DNA of 64,000 nt from Symsagittifera roscoffensis (taxonomy: Eukaryota; Xenacoelomorpha; Acoela; Convolutidae), in the NCBI RefSeq assembly GCF_963678635.1, contig NC_087068.1, positions 23,176,997-23,240,996 on the forward strand, read 5' to 3'. How positions within the stretch are numbered: the stretch's first letter is position 1; every line of letters begins with the position of its first letter. The notes under the pieces were generated by a model. The model saw nothing but the letters and a program-made list of their open reading frames with translations, ran no database searches and had not been told where the DNA came from. This document shows positions 55,130 through 64,000 of the stretch, one piece after another. A program made the position numbers and the translations under genes.

Positions 55130-55800
55130 CTAAATTTTATCGCATGATCCGTGTTTTTGAGGGAGAAAATTTTATTGAGTCTCTTTATTGAAAACTTTAT
55201 TGAGAACTAGTCAGAATACAGAAAAACTGGTATCTTAGTCATATATCGAAAAATTGTTTCCGTGAGTTGAGCCAAATGAAGACATTTGAATCAAATTTGC
55301 GCGAGCGTTACCAATAATGTAGGTAACAAGCTAATACATACTTGTTCTTCCCGTCGGCTCAATTTACTTCTTTCACTTTGACAAAAACATTTTTAAAATG
55401 TCATCAACTATAAACAGTACTGCGCGACATATCATTAAAAATCAGAACGGAAAAGATGTCAGGATTTACAGCTAAAAGATGAAAGAATTTTGCCAAGAAA
55501 ACAACATCAACATAATTTTAGCCATGTGTGTAAGATTAAGGAGAAACTTTAAGTAATGGCTCAAGAAAAACTAAAATTAACCCTAGAAACATTATGCTGG
55601 AAACTCTGAATTTTCTAAGAACTGCTGAATCGCAATATTTAAAATCATCACCATACGCAGCTAACTTCGGCAGAACAATTACCACGATTTAGCACAATTT
55701 AGTTGAAACTCTATCAAAACAAAACTCGAAGTGAGTTCAGATTATACTACATCGCTCCAGAAGAAACAATTTGGATGCCAATAGCATATCGAAGACACCG
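55130..55800. other. Non-coding or decayed interval
   Basis: No gene assigned. A plus-strand patch from about 55,398 starts with ATG and a short natural-looking peptide ('MSSTINSTARHIIKNQNGK') before a stop. Confidence 0.35.
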
Positions 55801-56810
55801 AATTGGACGAAGTGGAAACATTATTTGTCGCGTTAACTAATGGTAAAACATACATTTCTTCTAGCGTTGGCTCACGCGTCAGGAGCCTCAACAAATCGAA
55901 AAAAAATGCGGCTCCAGTTCTCTCCAAACCCTCGCAGATGTACTCGGTCAGACAAATATCTTTCAAAAAACCAGGATCGGAATGAATTTGAACTTTTTTT
56001 AAGCTGATGAAATTGCAAGGGAATCAGTTCATACGATAGTTCTTAAGCACGGTAAAATCATATGTAAATCTGATTTAGCCAACAAGACATCCAACAAAAG
56101 CCGGCTGCTCCAAAACAGCAAGCTAGCCCTAAGAAGAAGGGACAGCTGCTAAAATTTTACGATCCTAAAGGGCCTAGAATCACCTCGAGAAGATTAGTTT
56201 TCAAAAGTTCCTGTCCAAGCCAAATTTCCCGAAATAAACAAGCAGAACTCAAATGAAGCAAAGGACTAAACGCAGCAAGACGACACAAAGCTATGATTAA
56301 ATCGACGGAGACACTTCTTAAAGAAGAAGAAGAATCCCAAAAGAACAGAATCTGGCCAGCCCTTGATCCCCATAGCATGGTTGTCAAGTTTAAACCGGAG
56401 GTCATTATTATTCCAGATTCTCCCAAGACTCACAATACTCAAAATTTTTGTTCAGATATCAATTCTGACGAAAATTTCAGTGACCTTGAAGTGCTTAAAG
56501 AGATACAAGAATATCACAGAGCGTCAACACCTGAATTTTTTCCAGAAGAATTAATCTTTCAAAACTAGAGAAAATCTAGAGAAAATTTAGAGAAACTCTA
56601 GAGAAACTCTAGAAACCAGATCAGACTTGAGTAAACTAAAGGATCAAGAAAGTCAAACCCAGCCTCTGTGGAAGATGGTCCGAAGACACCACCTAAATTG
56701 GCGTCAACAAAATCGTTCGGAAATGAAAACGAACCCTCGAGAGCTGCAAAGCGGAAACTTTCTCCCCCTGGACATTTGCCAACCAAACCGAAAACTCCGA
56801 GATAATGCGT
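55801..56810 (+). pseudogene. Broken unidentified gene, acidic then basic Ser/Pro-rich
   Basis: Plus-strand pieces in changing frames: 55,803-55,985 ('LFVALTNGKTYISSSVGSRV'), about 55,999-56,151 ('ADEIARESVHTIVLKHGKII'), 56,293-56,568 (acidic, 'ENFSDLEVLKEIQEYHRAST'), then about 56,640-56,803 ('VEDGPKTPPKLASTKSFGN', 'AAKRKLSPPGHLPTKPKTPR') to a stop. An 11-bp tandem repeat (56,567-56,610) separates the last two. The basic Ser/Pro tail could bind nucleic acid. I cannot name the family. Confidence 0.45.
56567..56610 (+). repeat. 11-bp tandem repeat, four units
   Basis: Units agagaaaatct, agagaaaattt, agagaaactct, agagaaactct in direct succession, inside the broken gene at 55.8-56.8 kb. Confidence 0.85.
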
Positions 56811-57609
56811 TCATAAAAAACCATTATTTTGACTTACTGCTTTTTTCAGTTTCTTTCTATCCCTTTTTTATAATCCTGTCTAGTCTTTGGGGTGCAGTAC
56901 AAAATAACCGTCGATATCAATCGGAGAAAACTTACTAATAAATTAGTGTTTCAGTTTAAACCGATAATCGTGGCATACTGGAAATATCCAGTGCTTTACT
57001 TAACAATTAAATGGTTCATAGATTTCTGTTTTGAAAGCCCATCATAGAAGAAAACCATTTGCCCTAGGGTGACAAAAGTTTTTTTTATAAAATTCTGTTT
57101 CGAAGCTAATCAATTGAATACTATTATACATCATCGTGATTCATTTCTGCATATTACTACTCTATTACGGTCGTTGCTATTTTATTTGCTTTAGAACCAA
57201 CCATAAACAAATCGAGCTATTAGTCTAACACTATTTTTAATCATTTCTTCGGTTCTTCTCTCCTGGTCAAAAGGAACGAAAACTAAAATTTTTGGTTATA
57301 GTTATCAGGGGGGTAAGTAGAGTTCTCGAAATTGACAATACTGTGTAGGTGTGCTGCCTCTCAACTTCTGCAGATGATACTTCATTTTGATGATTAAAAT
57401 TAGTACTTGCCAAAAACAGTATAGCTTTCAAAAGATGTTATTCATTTGTTGGTTTATATTCAACTCAACAATCTGTTTCAATTTCGACTTATCTTTAGAC
57501 TCTGTTTATAGTTTAATTTCAACAATTAGGTTAGCTTAGTTAGTATTCAGAAAAAAATAATTTTTTTAACCATGTTCTTATATTGACTAATTGGAGCCCT
57601 ATACAGAAA
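56811..57609. other. Non-coding interval
   Basis: No gene or repeat recognised. Confidence 0.5.
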
Positions 57610-57990
57610 ATCGTTAGAATCATCTGCTGAAGTTGTTATGAGCTCAAACTTGAAAACCATATTTTACCTGTGATAATTTTTCGTAAAATTATAGGGTTTT
57701 GAACACTGTTATTTTGGTCAATTTGTAATAGTTAACGCGCGATATATTGCGTTTTCATTGTACGCGCGAGCGGCAAATTAATGTGTTCGAAACTTATTTG
57801 ACGCCAGCTAGTCCTCTTATAACAATACGAGACGCGAAACACGCCCGTGGTAGTTTGCATGGCGTGCGGGAGGATAGACCATTTGTTCGACTATTTCGTC
57901 AGTTATTCAACAAAAAACTTTTTAATTGGCCTCGAAGTATGGTCGGAACATTCGCGGTTCTGCCCTGATACACGAGCATTCTTGCTTTTT
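57610..57990 (+). repeat. Family A repeat, diverged copy
   Basis: 'agctcaaacttgaaaaccat', 'cctgtgataatttttcgtaa', 'taacgcgcgatatattgcg', 'catggcgtgcgggaggatag' and 'ggtcggaacattcgcggttc' follow the family order. The hairpin end reads 'cggttctgccctgataca', degraded. Confidence 0.65.
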
Positions 57991-58074
57991 ATGTAAGCGG
58001 TAGTAGTAAATTTCAGACAAGCTTTGCAGTAAATTAACTTATTTTTCAGGGACGCCTCACTTCTATGCATAAAT

Positions 58075-58245
58075 GTTCTGACTTTCGAAGATTATGAAGG
58101 TTTGAAAGTTATAGGTGTTTGAAATTGTTAGCTTGCCCAATTTGAGATAGTTAACGTGCAATATAGTTTTGCTACCATCACGCGTAACGGAGTTTTTTTT
58201 CTATCTTAGAAATCGCTTTAAATTGAATTGAGGCATTCTAGTTGG
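58075..58245 (+). repeat. Family A fragment
   Basis: 'tgttctgactttcgaagatt' then 'gttaacgtgcaatatag' and 'tcacgcgtaacggag' match shortened family A landmarks, head to tail with the copy at 57.6 kb. Confidence 0.5.
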
Positions 58246-58761
58246 TGTACTTAATTCTTTGTTGATGGATCAAATTGTAAGAAGGAAAAAGGCAACAAAG
58301 AATTGAAATTATTAGAATTGAAACGAATACAAGTCAATTTTTAACTATGAAAAAGGCGACGAAATTGAAACTGATATATTGATTAAAAAAAATTTTAAAA
58401 ATCTTGATTATTTAAAAATTTGTTTTCTAATGGAAATAATAAAAAAAAGAGCTTTAATTTTGACCTTACCAGTAACTTCAACAAAATGGTAAAGTTCACC
58501 CAAAACATGGTTCGAACTTTCTTAAAAGACTAGTTTGTTTTTGCCACCATAGATAATTGGTTTGGATGTTCGAATTGAGAAGAGATAAATTGCCAAAAAA
58601 TATTGTAGGCAAACTTCTAAGTAATTTCATGGCAAAAAATTTCAGGCGAGCATCTCGGAAAAAAAATAAAATGCCTGAAATTTGTTTCAAAAAAAGAAAA
58701 ATAATTCACAAAATAACTTTTGAACATGTCAATTTTTGTCTAAAATAGGAAAAACAGGTTT
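58246..58761. other. Intronic, non-coding
   Basis: 58,496-58,748 is open on both strands, but there are no convincing splice sites. Nothing else recognised. Confidence 0.4.
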
Positions 58762-59283
58762 CATTACGAGGCAAAACTGTGCACTGGATAGGCGCACAAT
58801 TTTGTGACTGTATGTTCCTGGATTCCGGAGATTAATTTTTAAACATGTTCCAACAGCATTTCTGTGGATTCCGAGTACAAATACCAGGAACCTAAATTGT
58901 GTCGGCATATTTGTTTTGTCGCGGATTCCGCAAGAGGAGAATAAGCTATTAGTTCTGGATTCCGCAACTGTAAGCGGATTCTGCAAGTGTAAGTGGATTC
59001 CGCAAATTTATGGACAGCTTAAATTTACTAAACACATATATTATTATTTAGTTGTGGATTCCACAAACTGTTCCGGAATCCGCAAACTCTGTTGCGGATT
59101 CCACAAATTTTGTTGCGGATTCTGTAAAATTGCCTGTTTTTGGAGCGATTTAAAGCAATACAATGTTTTAGTATTTTTGTGGAATCCAAAACAGCGAAGG
59201 CTTTTTCCGGCAACAAATCTGATTTTGGCTTTTTTCCGGAATCCGCTTACTATCCACAAAATGCACAGTTTGGCCTCGTAATG
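58762..59283. mobile_element. Inverted-repeat element B, long copy with internal minisatellite
   Basis: Left end CATTACGAGGCAAAACTG, right end CAGTTTGGCCTCGTAATG: a 23-bp imperfect terminal inverted repeat. Inside are about ten units of 'GGATTCCGCAA' or its complement with spacers of variable length (58,833 to 59,245). The overlapping open frames here come from this repetition. A short relative is at 26,768-26,950. No transposase; the superfamily is not clear because no target duplication stands out. Confidence 0.8.
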
Positions 59284-59660
59284 TTATTGCTAGTTTCAAT
59301 TATCAAACAGGGAAAAAAGATTAAATTAGATAACGATCTTTTTTTTAAAAAATGATGTTCATGGATATAAAGTAACAAAAAAAATAGATTTATAAACCGA
59401 TAGTTATCTCGCTGTGAGTTTTGATTGCTCATGCTAAGTTACGAGTTTTTATATTGACCTAACAATTGAAGTTTTTCTGTGTTATCAGGCCTGTCTAAGC
59501 ATAGACAGTTTCTATAGTTACCCCATATTCGAGACTAAAATTATTTGTTGAGCAAAGTTTTTTGGTGCGACTCATTTTATGTGTAAAAATTTTCATCTGC
59601 TGGAAACCCGAATCGCTGTAATAACTAAATTAAGTTTGATTACATGTAAATTGAAAATAC
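59284..59660. other. Intronic, non-coding
   Basis: Nothing recognised. Confidence 0.5.
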
Positions 59661-59801
59661 CCTTGATGTATGCTATGGCTGTCATCAAATATGAAGACAA
59701 TATCGGAAGGCGGCTGGCTGCACTTCATGCACTGTGAAACATCGCTGTCCAGTCCAGTCATCAGAGCCTGAGATCTTTCCAAGAATCGTCTCCGCATATC
59801 A
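59661..59801 (-). CDS. vWA domain start exon, vWA membrane protein gene
   Basis: Acceptor 'actgttttttatcag'-like (a T-rich run before CAG), donor CAAGG|GTATTT, 141 bp, phase 2 in and out. It encodes 'DMRRRFLERSQALMTGLDSD', then C-M-K-C, then 'SDIVFIFDDSHSIHQ'. The last is the first vWA strand with the metal-ion-dependent adhesion site residues D-x-S-x-S (D-D-S-H-S). It joins in phase with exon 60,875-60,924 (GG + T = Gly). This fixes the domain identity of the gene. Confidence 0.85.
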
Positions 59802-60270
59802 CTGATAAAAAAACAGTACAATTTTGTTTCAACTGACTTTACATCACGATGATCTCACATTTTTAGCTCAAATGAGCTGCACAAATTGCAGAATAACCAA
59901 TCCAGTTTTTTCTATGAGAATTTTTTTGAGCGATGAATAACTGAATGAGACCTTCTTTCGAAAATACTAGCCCAATAAGAAGTTGCCTTCAAGAACTAGA
60001 TTAGAGTAATTTCCATGAAATGTTTTTAGGCTCTCCAAAGAATCGATTTTTCAAGATTTTTACTGGGTATCCCAATTACGGCTGTTCAGTTTCGATAAGC
60101 CCTTAGAAGCTCCATTTTGTCAAACAAAGCTTAGCTCGGAAAACAGTTGATTTTTTAAAGTTTTTTTTAGAAAATTAGCTCTGAGATAATTTATCCTCCT
60201 GACATTAAATTACATACAATTAACTTGCAAAATTTAGATTTTGGTTGGTTTCGAATGATATAACATTTAT
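59802..60270. other. Intronic, non-coding
   Basis: Nothing recognised. Confidence 0.5.
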
Positions 60271-60780
60271 TATGCCTCCATAAAATACAAGATATTGGCA
60301 TCTATTGTAATACTGTCAAATCTCCGATTCAGGGTTATTGTTCCGACTTTCGATACGAAAGTAATTGTTCCGACTTTCGATACGAAAGTAATTGTTCCGA
60401 CTTTCGATACGAAAGTAACGGAATATTTGTGCTCGGGGTGGATTTTTTTTTTCGTCAGACAAATTTCGACTTTTTAACTAGCCATTTTTGACGGAATTTT
60501 TGTACATCATTCAAAAAGTATTGTTGTCCTGAGCTCAAATTTATGCCTCTATAAGATACAAGATATTGGCATCTATTGTAATACTGTCAAATCTCCGATT
60601 CAGGATTATTGTTCCGACTTTGTGGGGGGATGATTTTCACAAACAAAAAAAAATTTGAGAAAAAAAAAATTTCATTTTATTTTTTCTTACATTTAGTTTC
60701 TTAATGTTATTACTGCTCCATAAACCTTAACAGGCAGTCGGAACATTCAGGGCTTCGCCCTGATACGAGTAGTCTTGTTA
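60271..60780 (+). repeat. Family A: two truncated copies with duplicated flank
   Basis: Flank 'aagatattggcatctattgt' occurs at about 60,290 and again at about 60,561. After the first flank come three copies of a 27-bp end unit (60,337-60,417) containing the hairpin CTTTCG-ata-CGAAAG, then family A up to 'tcctgagctcaaattt' (60,541). After the second flank one broken end unit jumps straight to 'gtggggggatgattttcac' and runs to the other end with hairpin 'cagggcttcgccctg' (60,757 region). Confidence 0.8.
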
Positions 60781-60874
60781 GGTTTTTGTAATCTAACGAT
60801 CCAAATCTTTAGCACTTTCAAGTTTGATTTGTTTAGTGTTTGAGGTTATACAATGTAGTTGCCTCATTAATTAC

Positions 60875-60924
60875 CCATTAGTGTCATTGAGTCCGCTGAT
60901 CTCAACCCAGTAGCTCCATTGGCC
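60875..60924 (-). CDS. Exon of the vWA membrane protein gene
   Basis: A 50-bp exon with acceptor 'ttacgcttttttag' and donor AATGG|GTAATT. Phase 0 in, phase 2 out. It encodes GQWSYWVEISGLNDTN plus GG. It connects in phase to 59,801 and follows the phase-0 end of 61,545. The sequence is rich in aromatics and has an N-D-T sequon, suited to an extracellular domain. Confidence 0.75.
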
Positions 60925-61544
60925 CTAAAAAAGCGTAAAAGGAGTAGACGATAATTAAGCTTCAATCATATATTTTGAGACCTACGTGGTGTGAAGCTGA
61001 AACAAGGATCGAAACATGACTGAATGCAACGCACATTTACTCATTTGAAAGATTCTACCCCTTAAGAACTATTTTATGGCATCCAATTTTGGCAGACGAC
61101 ACTAAAATTTTCATCAGTGCGCCTTTGGCACCTGTATATACTCTATTTCATCAGTGCGCCTGTATGTAATTTTGAAGAGGAATGCGCGCCAAAAATGTGA
61201 TTTTTTTTGTCAAAAAACCAAAAAAAACGCCCAAACACGCGTTTTTTGGCCTGTTTTTTTTTTCAAAATTTTCCTTGCATCAAAATGATCGGCTCATATA
61301 GAGTAATATATTGGATATTTCTTAAGCAATTCTGAGTTTTCATCAAAAAAAATGATCAAACGTTTGTTCCTTGAAAACCACGAGCAACATTAAAATGATC
61401 CTTTGTAAGAATCAGGTTTTCCGTGGCACTCTTTCTCACTTAAAACAAAGATTGCGAGTTTTTGTTTAGCTATAATAGGCTATATTGTCGGTTAACGAAG
61501 AGTTAAAACTGGGGCAGATAAAATCTGAAGATATCCTGTCTTAC
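60925..61544. other. Intron, with fragment of hAT-like repeat
   Basis: 61,075-61,260 contains 'acactaaaattttcatcagt' and 'aatgcgcgccaaaaatgtga', the middle of the hAT-like family, with an internal repeat of 'catcagtgcgcct' (61,109 and 61,150). Nothing else recognised. Confidence 0.5.
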
Positions 61545-61583
61545 CTCTATATCTGAAAGTGCCGGGACGTTTTCTTGACGCCG
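61545..61583 (-). CDS. Microexon of the vWA membrane protein gene
   Basis: A 39-bp exon (13 codons, RRQENVPALSDIE) with acceptor 'ccattattggttttag' and an excellent donor GAG|GTAAGA. Phase 0 on both sides, so it joins 63,272-63,370 and 60,924 without shifting the frame. Support is from splice sites and phase, since the peptide is too short to place in a family. Confidence 0.65.
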
Positions 61584-62029
61584 CTAAAACCAATAATGGG
61601 GTTAAAACTTGTGTAGTAGTATCGGAAAATTTTTTTGATGAAATTTTGAACTCAAGCGGAAATAAATTATTGTTATGAAGTCTTTTGCTATACAGTTTCC
61701 TTGTGTTGATCAAAATTTTAGAATGAAGTCTTCTCGGAATACTTTGTGATGACCTTTTTTGTTTCCATGAAAGATGAGTGGTTTTATCCTAGTACTTTTT
61801 TAGTTGGCATTGATATGCTCAGGTAACGAATCTTCAAAGCATCAAGGAAAACATCAAGGCTGACAACAATTTATTACATTGTGATAACTTACTTGCGCTC
61901 TAATTAAATAATTCAACTGAATGTTGAATAAAACGTGTTCAATGTCGAAAGTTTCATAAGAACTTTCCACAGCTTTGCGGTACAATTTTCTTAAAATTTT
62001 TCGGAAATCACTATTACATTAAGTGTACT
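61584..62029. other. Intron, non-coding
   Basis: Nothing recognised. Confidence 0.5.
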
Positions 62030-62372
62030 ACGCATCACCAGCGGATTTAGAGGGGGTTTGACCCCCTACCGAACCAAAGGGTCCCTCCTTTGTACTATTT
62101 TGAGATCTCCATTTTTGACTGACTGACCCTAAAATTTTTCTAAAAATGCTTTCGGAGCCAATATAACTAATTTTGAGGGGTGAGGGAGCGCGCGCCGAAA
62201 AAAAAAACGCAATTTTTGGTCAAAATTTTCCAAAAGTGCCTAAATGGCCGTTTTGGCCAGTTTTTTTTTTTGATTGACCTAAAATCGAATTGATTGACCT
62301 AAAAAATGTCCGCAAAATTTCTACTTTTTTTCGAACCCCCCCACTCAAAAATTCTGCCCACTCCACTGGTTC
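62030..62372 (+). mobile_element. hAT-like miniature element, diverged copy
   Basis: Left end 'caccagcggatttagagggg', right end 'ttctgcccactccactgg'. The interior shares 'ctgaccctaaaatttttcta' and 'gagcgcgcgccgaaaaaa' with 32,560-32,960. No clear 8-bp target duplication remains. A 'gattgacctaaaa' unit is doubled near 62,271-62,303. Confidence 0.7.
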
Positions 62373-62804
62373 AAATGAAAAATAAAACTTGTATCAAAAG
62401 AATTTGCAAAATTCGAGATGTTTGGTCAACTCTGTTTCAGCTATTTTGCAAGTATCAATTCTTTGTGTTCCGACAATATGAAAAATGCGGAGGAACTTTT
62501 GTATTCGAGGCTCGGGTGTGTTTTTTTTCCGTGCAAAATCAGCTACCACAAATAATATTTGGCGCGAGTTATTGATAGAACATATTAAAGCCCTTACAAT
62601 CGTGTTCAAACGACTTCAAAAGTTCGAAAAAAAAACAATTTCCATGGGTCGAGAAAAACCGGTTTGAAATTTTTGGTTTTGCGTCTTATCACGAGCGAAA
62701 AAAGGGAACAAGCAGGCGTACAACAGCTTTTTTAATGGCTTTAAAGCTTAATTTTAGGGTTAAATTTTAGTTTGCTCAAATAATGTTAGTTTTTTTCTTA
62801 GTAT
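62373..62804. other. Intron, non-coding
   Basis: No supported gene. The open frames on both strands at 62,394-62,667 are not supported by splice sites. Confidence 0.4.
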
Positions 62805-63190
62805 TTTTGCGCCTTTGAGGACTCGAAATTTGTCAAAAACTTAATGCGCCACAGGCAAACTTTTGAAAAAACAGATTGAAAAACACAATGAGGACTCAAA
62901 ATTTGTCAAAAACTTAATGCGCCACAAACAAACTTTTGAAAAAACAGATTGAAAATGACGTTTTGAGGACTTTTAAAAATATTTGACCGAAAAATTATTT
63001 TTTTTCGGCGCGCGCACTCCCTTCAAATTTAAGTATATTGCCTCCAAATGCGCTTTAGAAAAACTTTGAAGTTGGCCGGCCAAAAATGGATCTAGTAAAA
63101 CTATACCAAAAGAGGACGCTTTCGGAAAATTTTCAACCAGAATTAAGGAAGGGACGGTGGCCTCGCCCCTCCCCCCTCGGCACGCTAAAC
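62805..63190 (-). repeat. hAT-like miniature element, inverted copy with 73-bp duplication
   Basis: In minus orientation: 'tttttcggcgcgcgcactcc' and 'ggccggccaaaaatgga' match the family. A 73-bp segment beginning 'tgaggactcgaaatttgtca' is duplicated (62,816 and 62,889). The right part (63,110-63,190) is diverged and no intact terminus is seen. Confidence 0.6.
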
Positions 63191-63271
63191 TGCCGGCTTT
63201 CCTTGTTATTTTGTTACAAACAAATTACTAATAGGAATGGAATGGGTGAGTTTTTTCATTTTATAACGTAC

Positions 63272-63370
63272 CTGAATGAGAAGAAATGCAGTTAGGGCCC
63301 CAATCCTCGGCTTGAACAACTCTTCATCCGCCAGTTTATAAAAGTTTTTGGGCTTCACAGCTCTGTTCAA
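63272..63370 (-). CDS. First exon seen of the vWA membrane protein gene
   Basis: A 99-bp exon with acceptor 'ccaacttttag' and donor ATTCAG|GTACGT, phase 0 on both sides. It encodes LNRAVKPKNFYKLADEELFK then PRIGALTAFLLIQ. The peptide has a natural composition and joins in phase with the microexon at 61,545-61,583. More 5' exons must lie beyond the right edge of the window, because no start or signal peptide is present. Confidence 0.7.
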
Positions 63371-63472
63371 CTAAAAGTTGGTTAATATAATTTGAGAGGA
63401 GCTAATTAACTACAATAAAATAAACAACAATGTAAAATTGTCGTTACAAAAGTTAACTGCCCGGGTTGACCA

Positions 63473-63610
63473 AAAATGCTAGTCATACAATTTTCATAGA
63501 TGGAAAAATGTTAATCATACACTTTTCACGCAATTCCATAAGCACAGAAAATTTCATGAAAGGTCTATGATTAGTATTTTTTCATATATGGAAATTGTAT
63601 GACTAGCAAG
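63473..63610. mobile_element. Inverted-repeat element C, copy 2
   Basis: Left 'aatgctagtcatacaatttt' and right 'aaattgtatgactagcaa' form an almost perfect terminal inverted repeat of about 17 bp. 'gcccgggttgacc' precedes the left arm, as in the 21.53 kb copy. No coding. Confidence 0.7.
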
Positions 63611-64000
63611 TTTAATTTAATTTCTCCAAAGTTTTTGGTTGCGTTCTTGGTTATTCAAACGTAGTAACCAAAGGTTTGGCCGTCTGCCATTAAAAATCTA
63701 TTGGAAACAGCCTGCAGTGTATTAATTCTGTCTCACACAAACGAAAGTAACAAACTTTTAAATTTTGGCAAAATTTTTCAAATATGATTATTTTTTAAAA
63801 TTTGAATTTTTAAATTAGCAGACAATGATCAAGGCATACAAAAACATGTCATACAAAAGAAAGAGAAGTTTTAAACGTTTTTGAAAAAAGTTACGAAGAG
63901 AAAAGGAAAAAAAATCCAATATTAGTAATTCCAGGACTACGTTTACACACAAAAAATTAAATTTTGCATGCAAAACTTTTTTTTCAAAAAATGTTTGTTT
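63611..64000. other. Non-coding interval at window end
   Basis: Nothing recognised. Confidence 0.5.

Noticed and set aside
58916-59281. Overlapping long open frames on both strands
   Set aside because: They arise from GGATTCCGCAA repetition inside element B; periodic repeats without stops give long frames by chance.
1-64000. tRNA genes, CRISPR arrays, bacterial-type promoters or ribosome binding sites
   Set aside because: I saw no tRNA cloverleaf motifs or regularly spaced direct repeats, and the sequence is eukaryotic, so bacterial signals do not apply.

Overview
This looks like nuclear DNA from an invertebrate animal. It is strongly AT-rich and gene-poor. It has GT-AG introns with polypyrimidine acceptors, BEL/Pao and Polinton-like elements, several miniature DNA transposons, and a decayed piece of nuclear 18S rRNA. 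The sequence does not settle the phylum. Almost every long open frame is a broken transposon gene or chance; the real host coding sequence is in short exons.

The main host gene lies on the minus strand from about 63.4 kb down to 21-23 kb. I read it as a type I membrane protein with a von Willebrand factor A (vWA) domain. Exons at 63,272-63,370, 61,545-61,583, 60,875-60,924 and 59,661-59,801 join in phase and reach the first vWA metal-site motif. A possible middle exon lies at 55,051-55,129. The end of the vWA domain and a following domain are at 34,452-34,890. A furin-like and heavily N-glycosylated segment is at 33,482-33,663, a juxtamembrane exon at 24,639-24,685, and a transmembrane exon with stop at 22,957-23,098. 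A possible alternative tail exon is at 21,170-21,235. Some middle vWA exons were not found. A degenerate vWA-like remnant lies on the plus strand at 39.8-40.75 kb, inside this gene.

Two large mobile elements dominate. At 10.1-19.8 kb is a decayed BEL/Pao retrotransposon whose inside has been amplified (a unit of about 3.67 kb, and a nested 681-bp duplication of reverse transcriptase). At about 41.2-53.8 kb, inside the host gene, is a decayed Polinton/Maverick-like element. It has an adenain-type protease and a capsid-like gene on the minus strand and a family B DNA polymerase on the plus strand, with the 3' part of the polymerase tandemly duplicated (about 1.8 kb).

The remaining space holds repeats: a recurrent family of about 510-530 bp with a hairpin at each end ('family A', including a triple tandem at 5.5-7.1 kb); a hAT-like miniature element with a perfect 8-bp target duplication; a TA-flanked Tc1/mariner-like element; two further inverted-repeat families; two fields of a degenerate ~178-bp satellite; clusters of ATAATCGATTAT-type palindromes; and long poly-G tracts. 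Large intervals show nothing recognisable and are stated as such.
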